A stretch of DNA of 43,669 bases from Acidimicrobiales bacterium (lineage in GTDB: Bacteria; Actinomycetota; Acidimicrobiia; Acidimicrobiales; MedAcidi-G1). How positions within the stretch are numbered: the first letter of the stretch is position 1; each line of letters starts with the position of its first letter. The notes beneath the pieces were generated by a model. It worked only from the letters and a program-made list of their open reading frames with translations, was not told the origin of the DNA and did no database searches. The stretch spans positions 1 to 43,669 of the forward strand of contig JARQPW010000021.1 of assembly GCA_029577135.1 (NCBI GenBank), written 5' to 3'. The position numbers and the translations under genes are program-made. This document shows positions 32,107 through 38,877 of this stretch, piece by piece.

Positions 32107-32129
32107 CCGGTGGCTACCCACCGGTAGCC
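32107..32129. promoter_or_regulatory. Two overlapping perfect inverted repeats
   Basis: CCGGTGG-CTAC-CCACCGG (32107-32124) and GGCTACC-CACC-GGTAGCC (32112-32129) are both perfect 7-bp stems with 4-base loops that share bases and so exclude each other as RNA. They lie 24 bases after the dddP-like stop and overlap a -10-like TAGCCT (32125-32130). They could be an operator, a terminator for the upstream gene or an RNA switch. Confidence 0.5.
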
Positions 32130-32130
32130 T
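32125..32130 (+). promoter_or_regulatory. -10-like box ahead of the SDR gene
   Basis: TAGCCT, 32 bases before the ATG at 32163. A transcript from here would start near 32137, leaving a short leader with GGAG at 32154-32157. Confidence 0.35.
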
Positions 32131-32157
32131 CCAGCGGTCCCCTCGAGAACGCTGGAG
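32129..32157 (+). promoter_or_regulatory. Hairpin that can mask the ribosome site of the SDR gene
   Basis: CTCCAGCG (32129-32136) is perfectly complementary to CGCTGGAG (32150-32157), which contains the GGAG ribosome site. The loop is 13 bases. Read-through RNA from dddP would contain both arms, whereas RNA started near 32137 would lack the masking arm. Confidence 0.45.
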
Positions 32158-32162
32158 AAACC

Positions 32163-33110
32163 ATGAGCGAGTCCACCAATCGGATGTGCGAGGGCCGCGT
32201 CGCCATCGTCACGGGCGCCGGCCGCGGCATCGGCCGCGAGCACGCCCTGATGTTGGCCGAACAGGGCGCCAGGGTCATCGTCAACGACCTCGGTGGCGAC
32301 GAGGCCGGCGGCGGCGCCGACCTCACGCCCGCCCAGGAGGTCGTCGCCGAGATCGAGGCCATGGGCGGCGAGGCAGCCGTCAACGGCGGCAACGTCGCCG
32401 ACTTCGCCGCTGCCGGCGCCATGGTCGAGCAGGCCATCGACACCTGGGGCCGCCTCGACATCCTCATCAACAACGCCGGCATCCTCCGCGACCGCATGGT
32501 GTTCTCGATGTCCGAGCACGACTGGGACGCCGTCATCGCCGTCCACCTCAAGGGCACCTTCGCCCCGTCCCACCACGCCGCCGCGTACTGGCGCAACCAC
32601 GTCAAGGGTGGTGGCGAGCCGTTCGGCCGCATCATCAACACCGCCTCGCCCTCGGGCATCTACGGCAACGTGGGCCAGACCAACTACGGCGCTGCCAAGG
32701 CCGGCATCGCCTCGTTCTCGATGATCGCCGCCCAGGAACTGGTCCGCTACGGCGTCACCGTCAACTGCCTCGCCCCCACGGCCGTCTCCCGCCTCACCAT
32801 TCCCCTGATGGGCGGCGAGGAGAATCTCTCCGAGTCGGCCATGGAAGCCATGTCGCCCCGCTGGATCGCCCTCATCGCCACCTGGCTGTGCAGCGAGGAG
32901 GCCCAGAACGTGACCGGCCGCATGTTCGACATCCGCGGCAGGCACCTCGGCATCGCCGAGGGCTGGCACCTCGGCCCCACCGCCGAACAGCCCGACGAGC
33001 CCGGCGAACTGGGCCCGGTCGTGGAAGGACTCATGCAGCAGGCCCGCCTCAACGCCGACATGTCCGGCGGCGACCACGAAGGGCCCGGCTTTCCTTCGCA
33101 GGGGTTGTAG
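32163..33110 (+). CDS. Short-chain dehydrogenase (hydroxyacyl-CoA/hydroxysteroid dehydrogenase-like)
   Basis: A 315-residue SDR of the type seen in the dehydrogenase part of peroxisomal multifunctional enzyme: GRVAIVTGAGRGIGREHA (11-28), VNDLGGD after the second strand (Asp favours NAD), NNAG at 103-106, catalytic Ser162, Tyr175 and Lys179 (TASPSG; TNYGAAKAG). The C-terminal 45 residues after RMFDIRGRHLGIAEG are longer than in a minimal SDR. A likely reaction is oxidation of a 3-hydroxyacyl-CoA or similar alcohol; 3-hydroxypropionate-type products of acrylate would be one possible substrate in this context, but that is inference. GGAG lies 5 bases before the ATG and may be masked by the leader hairpin. 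Confidence 0.88.
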   Translation: MSESTNRMCEGRVAIVTGAGRGIGREHALMLAEQGARVIVNDLGGDEAGGGADLTPAQEVVAEIEAMGGEAAVNGGNVADFAAAGAMVEQAIDTWGRLDILINNAGILRDRMVFSMSEHDWDAVIAVHLKGTFAPSHHAAAYWRNHVKGGGEPFGRIINTASPSGIYGNVGQTNYGAAKAGIASFSMIAAQELVRYGVTVNCLAPTAVSRLTIPLMGGEENLSESAMEAMSPRWIALIATWLCSEEAQNVTGRMFDIRGRHLGIAEGWHLGPTAEQPDEPGELGPVVEGLMQQARLNADMSGGDHEGPGFPSQGL

Positions 33111-33120
33111 GACCCTTCTG

Positions 33121-33157
33121 CACCGCTGGGCGGACATCGACTCGAGCGCGAGCGGTG
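33121..33157. terminator. Stem-loop between convergent SDR and MmgE/PrpD genes
   Basis: CACCGCT (33121-33127) pairs with AGCGGTG (33151-33157), and inside it CTCG-AGCG-CGAG (33141-33152) can form an alternative inner hairpin. It lies in the 60-base gap between two convergent stops. No T-tract; weak evidence. Confidence 0.3.
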
Positions 33158-33170
33158 TCGGGAACCGGGA

Positions 33171-34514
33171 TCAGCTGGCGGGATTCAGGTGCCGCATGAG
33201 GCCTCGGATGTCGTCGAGGGCTTCGATGTCCAGGAGGGCCTGCTCCAGTGCTGCGGCGGCGTCCGGTTCGAGCAACCCGTCCACGCACGAATCGAACTTG
33301 GCGAGGAGTTCGTCCTCGCCGAACGGAATTGCGGCGCTCCCCCGGGGGTGCTCGACCGTGCGATCCAGCGTGCGGCCGTCATCGAGCCGGACCGTCACGT
33401 TGTCATGGCCTGCGGGTTCGGTGAGCGCCTCCATCCGGACCCTCGGCATCAGCGCCCGTACCTCCTCGTCGGCCAAGGCCGCCGGCGTGAAGTCGGCGAC
33501 GACGACCGCACCACGGTGCAGGGCCACCGCCAGGCAGTACTCCATGCTGAACCGCGCCTCGAGCTCGTCCTCCGGCTGCGGGAACTTCAGGAACCCGATT
33601 TGGCTGTCCGGGATGCGGGCGATGACCTCTTCCACCTCGTCTGAGGTGAACCCGTGCTCGGACCGCAGGGACAGCAGCCCGTCGATGACGGACGTCGTGT
33701 AGCTGCAACACGGGTAGGGCTTCACGCAGAGGCCGTGCTCCACGATGGCGAGCGGATTCCCGAGCTTTGCCAGGGGGCCGTCGAAGCCGGGGGCGTCGGC
33801 ATCCGCCAAGAGCCGCAGGGTTCCGAACTCGCCGTCGAGGGCATCGTCCGACCCGGTGGCACCCACGGCGGCCAACGAAGCGGCCAGCACGCCGTTGTGT
33901 GCAGCCAGGCCGGTGTGCAGGTGGACGGTCGTCGTACCGAGCTGGCACTTCGAGCCGGCTGCGAGGCTCGTGGCGATGGAGAGGGAGTGACCCGTGGCCA
34001 AGGCGTCGAGGCCCATCAGGCGTGCGCAGGCAACCGAGGCGGCGAGCGTGCCGATGGTGGCCGTCGGGTGGAAGCCCTTGTGGAAATGCGACAGGTTGAG
34101 GGCCTCGCCCAGGCGCAGTTGCACCTCGACACCCACGATGTAGGCGTCGAGCAGCGACCGTCCCGTGGCACCGCGCTCCTCGCCGAGCGCCAGGAGGGCG
34201 GGCAGGATGACAGCGCTCGGGTGGCTGGCAGCCGGGACGTCGTAGTCGTCGAAGTCGAGGGCATCAACCGCTGTGCCGTTGGCGAGTGCCGCCCAAGGGG
34301 CCGGTCGGCGTTCGGAGTCCCCCGCCACCGTGGCCGCCCCCACACCCCATCCGGCGACGGCCTCACGTGCCGCGATGCTCGCCGGGTCCCGGGCGCCGGC
34401 GACCAGGCAGGCGACGGTGTCGAGGCACCCAGCTCGGGCCCGACGGTAGGCCTCGTCCCCATGATCGTCGGAGACGCCCGTCGCCCAGTCGGCCAGGGTC
34501 GAAACGGCGCTCAC
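33171..34514 (-). CDS. MmgE/PrpD family protein (2-methylcitrate dehydratase-like)
   Basis: A 447-residue protein of the MmgE/PrpD family, whose characterised members dehydrate 2-methylcitrate or isomerise related acids; most relatives are uncharacterised. Landmarks are ALANGTAVDALDFDDYDVPAASHPSA split over the active-site region, FHPTATIGTLAASVACARLMGL, GEFGTLRLLADADAPG, VKPYPCCSYT and the C-terminal FSMEYCLAVALHRG. The start is taken as GTG 34514, 4 bases after the dipeptidase stop; an ATG at 34562 would overlap that gene by 44 bases and add a low-complexity tail. It is co-directional with the M19 dipeptidase and probably in the same operon. No methylcitrate synthase or lyase is nearby, so a propionate role is not supported by context. 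Confidence 0.88.
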   Translation of the reverse strand: MSAVSTLADWATGVSDDHGDEAYRRARAGCLDTVACLVAGARDPASIAAREAVAGWGVGAATVAGDSERRPAPWAALANGTAVDALDFDDYDVPAASHPSAVILPALLALGEERGATGRSLLDAYIVGVEVQLRLGEALNLSHFHKGFHPTATIGTLAASVACARLMGLDALATGHSLSIATSLAAGSKCQLGTTTVHLHTGLAAHNGVLAASLAAVGATGSDDALDGEFGTLRLLADADAPGFDGPLAKLGNPLAIVEHGLCVKPYPCCSYTTSVIDGLLSLRSEHGFTSDEVEEVIARIPDSQIGFLKFPQPEDELEARFSMEYCLAVALHRGAVVVADFTPAALADEEVRALMPRVRMEALTEPAGHDNVTVRLDDGRTLDRTVEHPRGSAAIPFGEDELLAKFDSCVDGLLEPDAAAALEQALLDIEALDDIRGLMRHLNPAS

Positions 34515-34518
34515 AGCA

Positions 34519-35526
34519 TCAGCCCCAGACCCTTTCGGCGACCCGGAGGAAGTTGCCGCCAAGGATCCCGGTCACCTCAGCGTCGGACAAGCCCCGGTCC
34601 AGCAGTTGTTCGCAGATCCCGTGGAACTGTTCCGGGTGGGCGCAGGTGATGCCGGGTGTGCCGTACTGCTGGCCGGGCGGCCAGTAGTCGGGGCGGCCGC
34701 TGACCTCCTCGGCAAGGTCGAACGCCACGTGGACGTGGTCGAGACCGATGCCGACATGCTCCGGACCCACGAGCTCTACATAGTGGCAGACGTGTTCGAC
34801 CAGGCGGTCGGTCGAACTGTCGTTGTCGCCGAGGAAGATGCCCAGCCCGGTGACCCCTACGACGCCACCGGTGGCCGCACACGCCAGGGCCTGGTCGTCG
34901 GTGATGTTGCGCTCGTGGTCCCACAGCGCCCTCGCATTCGAGTGTGAGAAGACCACGGGGTCGGTGGAGACCTCCATCGCCTCCATGGTGGTCTGGTGGG
35001 CCGAGTGCGAGCAGTCCACGATCATCCCGACGCGGTTCATCTCGTGGACGACCGCCCGACCGAACTCGGTCAGCCCCGTGTCCTCGTCGTGGCAGCCGCC
35101 GCCCGCCTCGTTGTTGAGGTTGTAGGCGAACAGTGCCTGGCGCACGCCCAGTCCGTGCAACAGGGCGACCATTCCGAGGTCCCCGTTGAGGGCACACATG
35201 CCCTCGAGGTCGAAGGCCACCGCCAGCCGTCCCTCGACCTTCGCCCGGCGCACGTCGTCGGCCGTTCCGGCGATGAGGTAGCGGTCGGGGTGCGACCCGA
35301 TGAACCGTCGGTAGGCGGCGAGCACGGGGAACGCCTGCTCCCACGACGGAATGTCATAGGCGACGTTGAGCGAGACGAAGTTGACGCCCGCCTGCCGCCA
35401 GTTCTCGAGACCGGCAAGGTCGGTCCGCGGGTCCGGATACACCCCCGCATGCGCATCCCACACGACTGCCGAGTCGTAGACCTCGTCGGCACGGGCCCGG
35501 GTCGGCGTCGTCCGGATATCAGACAT
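34519..35526 (-). CDS. M19 family (membrane dipeptidase-like) amidohydrolase
   Basis: A 335-residue TIM-barrel of the renal dipeptidase family. Expected zinc ligands are partly present: His26 (DAHAGVY), bridging Glu108 (FDLEGM), His174 (VDCSHS) and His195 (VFSHSNAR). The second residue of the usual His-x-Asp pair is Gly28, so one zinc position lacks its Asp. HVGIGLDHVH replaces the common GLGSDFDG. No signal peptide is seen, so it is cytoplasmic despite the family name. It may cleave a dipeptide, a lactam-like amide or an N-acyl compound. TAGGGT lies 6 bases before the ATG at 35526 (leaderless). The MmgE/PrpD gene follows at once. Confidence 0.87.
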   Translation of the reverse strand: MSDIRTTPTRARADEVYDSAVVWDAHAGVYPDPRTDLAGLENWRQAGVNFVSLNVAYDIPSWEQAFPVLAAYRRFIGSHPDRYLIAGTADDVRRAKVEGRLAVAFDLEGMCALNGDLGMVALLHGLGVRQALFAYNLNNEAGGGCHDEDTGLTEFGRAVVHEMNRVGMIVDCSHSAHQTTMEAMEVSTDPVVFSHSNARALWDHERNITDDQALACAATGGVVGVTGLGIFLGDNDSSTDRLVEHVCHYVELVGPEHVGIGLDHVHVAFDLAEEVSGRPDYWPPGQQYGTPGITCAHPEQFHGICEQLLDRGLSDAEVTGILGGNFLRVAERVWG

Positions 35527-35532
35527 CGCGGC

Positions 35533-35538
35533 ACCCTA
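35533..35538 (-). promoter_or_regulatory. -10 box of a leaderless promoter for the dipeptidase/MmgE operon
   Basis: TAGGGT on the minus strand, exactly 6 bases from the ATG at 35526, with no ribosome site. Spacing and hexamer are identical to the two boxes at 36622-36627 and 36665-36670. Confidence 0.55.
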
Positions 35539-35696
35539 ATCCTGCATTCCGGCCTGGTGCCGCCGAACACATCCTCCTCCCAGCCGAGTCAGAGAGCAGG
35601 CGTCGACCCCTCGTGGACCGGAAGGGGGTGATCGGTCGGAAGAACCGGTCACGCCGTGGACCCAAAGTGGTCCCGGAGGCAGTTCACGGAAGGTGT

Positions 35697-35790
35697 GGAG
35701 CACCCGTGGAAGAGCGAGCGGTGTCGGATCGGGAATTCGGCGATGCTTGCGAACCGAAACCCGGCCCGGCGACGTAGGCGTGTGGATGCC
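35697..35790 (-). repeat. 94-bp dispersed repeat, copy B
   Basis: Ungapped match to 16968-17061 (75 of 94 bases by hand). On the minus strand it starts 27 bases after the stop of the PaaG-like gene. The core can fold as GGG-T-TTCGG / CCGAA-TT-CCC; the T-A pair here corresponds to a C-G pair in copy A, one compensatory change. It occupies much of the 291-base gap 35527-35817; apart from the dipeptidase promoter I see nothing else there. Confidence 0.8.
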
Positions 35791-35817
35791 AACCCGCTTC
35801 GAGCCCGCGCTGGGGAA

Positions 35818-36615
35818 TCAGCGCCCTTCGAATTCTGCGGGGCGCTTTTCGAGCCAGGCCAGACCGGCCTCGCGTACGTCATTGGTACCGAAGTTCGTGG
35901 CCTGGGCATGCCCCTCGGCCTCGAGCGCCTGACTCATCGACGTCTGCGCCCCGTGGTTCAACAACGCCTTCGACATCGAGAGCGCCAGGGGCGGACCGGC
36001 TGCGATCCGGGCCACCACATCGTCGACATGGGCGTCCAGGTCGGCGTCGGGGAGGACCCGGTTGACGAGTCCGATGCGGTCCGCCTCGACGGCGTCGATC
36101 ACCTCGGCCAGCAACGCCAGTTCCTTGGCCCGGTGCAGGCCCACCCGTCGCGGCAGCACCCACGAGCCGCCGAAGTCGATCGACAACCCACGCCGGGCGA
36201 AGATCTCGGAGAACCGGGCGTTGTCGGAGGCGTAGACGAGGTCACAGCCGAGTGCGAGGTTCAGCCCTGCGCCGGCGGCCACCCCACGCACTTTGGCCAC
36301 GGTGGGGTGCTGGAGCTCGTGAAGCGCCATCGCCGACTCCTTGATCCGCCGCATGTTCCGCAACGGAACCACCGGAGTCGCCCCGGTAGCCCGGGCGGCC
36401 TGCGGGCCGACGTCGGCGCCCGAACAGAAGTTGCCCCCGGCCCCCGTGACCACGACGGCTCGCACGGTTTCGTCCCGGTCGAGATCGCGGCACAGGTCGC
36501 CGAAGTCGGCGAACAACGCCGAGGTCATGGCGTTCATGACTTCGGGTCGGTTCAGGGTCACGGTGACGACGCAGCCGTCCCGTTCGACGAGGAGTTGCTC
36601 GCTTGAATCGGGCAT
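35818..36615 (-). CDS. PaaG-like enoyl-CoA hydratase/isomerase
   Basis: A 265-residue crotonase. TLNRPEVMNAM, NFCSGADVG and VAAGAGLNLALGCDL form the oxyanion hole; both catalytic glutamates of true hydratases are absent, while FARRGLSIDFGGSWVLPR carries the Asp found in PaaG-type isomerases. It would therefore shift a double bond or act on a ring-type CoA thioester rather than hydrate enoyl-CoA. TAGGGT lies 6 bases before the ATG at 36615, predicting leaderless transcription divergent from the acyl-CoA dehydrogenase pair. The 94-bp repeat follows its stop. Confidence 0.9.
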   Translation of the reverse strand: MPDSSEQLLVERDGCVVTVTLNRPEVMNAMTSALFADFGDLCRDLDRDETVRAVVVTGAGGNFCSGADVGPQAARATGATPVVPLRNMRRIKESAMALHELQHPTVAKVRGVAAGAGLNLALGCDLVYASDNARFSEIFARRGLSIDFGGSWVLPRRVGLHRAKELALLAEVIDAVEADRIGLVNRVLPDADLDAHVDDVVARIAAGPPLALSMSKALLNHGAQTSMSQALEAEGHAQATNFGTNDVREAGLAWLEKRPAEFEGR

Positions 36616-36621
36616 GGCCGG

Positions 36622-36627
36622 ACCCTA
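36622..36627 (-). promoter_or_regulatory. -10 box of a leaderless promoter for the PaaG-like gene
   Basis: TAGGGT (minus strand), 6 bases from the ATG at 36615. It is divergent from the identical box at 36665-36670; both lie in a 61-base region. Confidence 0.55.
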
Positions 36628-36664
36628 CCGGGGGCCCGGTTCCGAAGCCGTGGCGGGCCGTCGG

Positions 36665-36670
36665 TAGGGT
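36665..36670 (+). promoter_or_regulatory. -10 box of a leaderless promoter for the acyl-CoA dehydrogenase pair
   Basis: TAGGGT, 6 bases before the GTG at 36677. No ribosome site is present. Confidence 0.55.
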
Positions 36671-36676
36671 CGGGAA

Positions 36677-37717
36677 GTGGACCTTGCCCTCACGGCCGAC
36701 CAGGAGACCCTCCGCGGGGTCTTCGCCGACTTCTTCGCCTCGGAGGCGGGTCCGGACCGTGCACGTGCAGCCGAGCCGTCGGGTGTCGACGGTCCCGCCT
36801 GGGAGCGCCTCCTCGAGACCGGGGCACCCGGCATGGGCCTCCCGGAGTCCCTGGGTGGCGGCGGCGCCTCGTTGGCCGACCTGGCCGTCGTCGCCGAGGA
36901 ACTCGGAGCGACGATCGCACCCCTTCCGCTGATCGAACATGCAGTGTCCGCCCGTCTGCTGGCCTCCATCGGCGCCTGTCCCGACCCCGTGGTCGGGGGA
37001 ACCGAGATCGCGACGCTGGCCCTGCATCCGGCACAGGACGGCACCAGCCGGCTGGTCCCGGCGGGCGCCGTGGCACGACACGTCGTGGCGCTCGATGGTG
37101 ACCGCCTCGTGCTGGCATCCGGCGACGCACCCGGGACGGCCCTCGGAAACCACGGCTGCCTGCCGCTCGCCCACCGCCCGCTGGATGGCGCCGCAGTTCT
37201 GCTCGAGGGCCCCGAGGCCCATGCCGCCCACGCCCGTGCGCTCGATGAATGGCGCACTCTCACTGCCACAGCGCTGGTCGGGATCGCACGCACCGCCCTC
37301 GACCTGGGCGTCGGGTATGCGAAGGAACGTCAGCAGTTCGGGCAACCCATCGGCGCCTTCCAAGCGGTCCAGCACCTCCTCGCCGACCTCCCCGGACTCG
37401 TCGACGGCGCACGCCTGCTCGCCGCCAAGGCGGCCTGGGCCGGCAGCACCGATCCCAGCGGAGCGGACGGCATCGTCGACCTCGACGACAACGACATCAC
37501 CGACTTCGCCACCCTGGCCGGCATGTCGCTGGTGGTCGCCGGCGAGGCCGCCGCCACCGCCACGGACCGCTCCCTGCACGTCCACGGCGGCTACGGATTC
37601 GCCGAGGAGTACGACATCCAGCTCTTCTACCGGCGGGCCAGGGCCTGGTCGCTGGTGTTGGACGACCCGGCACGCGAGTGTCGTCGTATCGCCGACCTGC
37701 TCCTCGGAGCTGCGTGA
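36677..37717 (+). CDS. Acyl-CoA dehydrogenase, short (beta-type) subunit
   Basis: A 346-residue acyl-CoA dehydrogenase homolog that is shorter than usual, with a reduced middle beta barrel. The C-terminal bundle is clear: YAKERQQFGQPIGAFQAVQHLLADL and HVHGGYGFAEEYDIQLFYRRA. The catalytic Glu region (EGT) is absent. This is the profile of the non-catalytic or half-site subunit in actinobacterial heteromeric FadE enzymes (alpha2beta2). The start is GTG at 36677, in a leaderless context. The stop codon shares one base with the next gene's ATG (TGATG), and the next gene encodes the larger partner, supporting a two-subunit enzyme. Confidence 0.88.
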   Translation: MDLALTADQETLRGVFADFFASEAGPDRARAAEPSGVDGPAWERLLETGAPGMGLPESLGGGGASLADLAVVAEELGATIAPLPLIEHAVSARLLASIGACPDPVVGGTEIATLALHPAQDGTSRLVPAGAVARHVVALDGDRLVLASGDAPGTALGNHGCLPLAHRPLDGAAVLLEGPEAHAAHARALDEWRTLTATALVGIARTALDLGVGYAKERQQFGQPIGAFQAVQHLLADLPGLVDGARLLAAKAAWAGSTDPSGADGIVDLDDNDITDFATLAGMSLVVAGEAAATATDRSLHVHGGYGFAEEYDIQLFYRRARAWSLVLDDPARECRRIADLLLGAA

Positions 37718-38877
37718 TGGACTTCTCGCTCTCGCCACGCACCGCCGAGTTCCGCACCGAGGTCATGGCCTTTCTCGACTCCCACCTCACCGACGAGATC
37801 ATCGACACGATGCATCGGACCGGCACGTTCAACGACAAGCCTTTCAACGCCGCCCTGGCCGATGCCGGCCTCCTGGCCGGAGCCGTACCCGGCTACGGCG
37901 ACCGCGACCCGATCGAGCTCTACGTGCTGTTCAACGAACTCGAGAAAGCCGGCGCCCCCTATGACGGACTCGCCGTCAGCATGCTGGCGGCCGGTGTCAT
38001 CAACGCCGTCGGCACCGACTTCCTCCGTGAACAGGTGCTCGAGCGGCTCCTGACCGGCCGCTTCAACTGTTGCCTCGGCTACAGCGAGCCCGACCACGGC
38101 TCCGACGTGGCCGCCATCACGACCCGTGCGGTCCGGGACGGCGACGAGTGGGTCATCAACGGGCAGAAGATGTGGACCACGATGGCCCACGAGGCCGACT
38201 GGGTGATCCTCCTCACCCGCACCGAGCCCGACGTACCCAAGCACAAGGGCCTCACGATGTTCCTCGTCCCCATGGACACACCGGGCATCGAAGTGCAACC
38301 GGTGCCGACCATGGCAAGCGAGCGCACCAACGCCACCTTCTACGACGAGGTCCGGATCGGGGACGAGTGGCGCCTCGGCGACGTCAACGGCGGCTGGTCG
38401 GTGATGGGCGTTGCGCTGGCCTTCGAGCGCGGGGTCATGGGAGGCACCAACCCGGCCGTACCACTCCTCCGGCACGTCCGGGGTTGGGCGGCCGACGCCC
38501 CGTCGCCCGACGGTGGGCGCATGATCGACGACCCGCTCCTGAGGGAGCGCATCGCACGCACCGCCATCGCCAACCAGGTCAGCCAACTCCTGACGTTGCG
38601 GGCGGCGTGGATCGCGGCCACGGGTGGCCTACCCGGCCTCGAGGGTTCGATGGCCAAGCTGTATGCCACCGACCGCTACCAACAGGCGGTGGGCTGGTTC
38701 CAGCAGATGGCCGGAGCCGACGGCCTGCTCGGCTTCGGCACCGACGGGGCGGCCGCCGACGGCTGGATCGACTACGACGCCCGCCATTCACCGGTGACCA
38801 GCATCTACGGAGGCACCACCGAGATCAACCGGAACAACGTGGCGGAACGCCACCTCGGCCTCCCCCGGACACGATGA
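37717..38877 (+). CDS. Acyl-CoA dehydrogenase, large (alpha-type) subunit
   Basis: A 386-residue acyl-CoA dehydrogenase, predicted partner of the preceding subunit. CLGYSEPDHGSDVAAITTRA and INGQKMWTTMAHEADW are the FAD/substrate contacts; SIYGGTTEINRNNVAERHLGLPR closes the protein. Gly stands where medium-chain enzymes have the catalytic Glu (YGGT rather than YEGT), and the Glu in ALAFERGVMGG is the probable base, as in FadE heteromers. Substrates of such pairs are often branched or bulky acyl-CoAs, but propionyl-size substrates cannot be excluded. The start overlaps the upstream stop (TGATG) and the stop overlaps the next ATG. Confidence 0.9.
   Translation: MDFSLSPRTAEFRTEVMAFLDSHLTDEIIDTMHRTGTFNDKPFNAALADAGLLAGAVPGYGDRDPIELYVLFNELEKAGAPYDGLAVSMLAAGVINAVGTDFLREQVLERLLTGRFNCCLGYSEPDHGSDVAAITTRAVRDGDEWVINGQKMWTTMAHEADWVILLTRTEPDVPKHKGLTMFLVPMDTPGIEVQPVPTMASERTNATFYDEVRIGDEWRLGDVNGGWSVMGVALAFERGVMGGTNPAVPLLRHVRGWAADAPSPDGGRMIDDPLLRERIARTAIANQVSQLLTLRAAWIAATGGLPGLEGSMAKLYATDRYQQAVGWFQQMAGADGLLGFGTDGAAADGWIDYDARHSPVTSIYGGTTEINRNNVAERHLGLPRTR

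Noticed and set aside
33145..33158. Possible third, truncated copy of the 94-bp repeat after the MmgE/PrpD stop
   Set aside because: Only 14 bases (GCGAGCGGTGTCGG) match copy B. The position after a minus-strand stop is suggestive, but a match this short is expected by chance in a 43-kb GC-rich window.
34515..34562. ATG start at 34562 for the MmgE/PrpD gene
   Set aside because: It would overlap the dipeptidase coding end by 44 bases and add a low-complexity Ser/Gly peptide; GTG 34514 lies 4 bases after the upstream stop and matches where the family usually begins.
35649..35909. Small minus-strand protein across repeat copy B, with a similar peptide across copy A
   Set aside because: The shared peptide (RLRRRAG..., R.RS..H.CS) arises because the DNA repeat is read in the same frame; the plus strand gives an equally similar peptide, and no ribosome site or common start exists.
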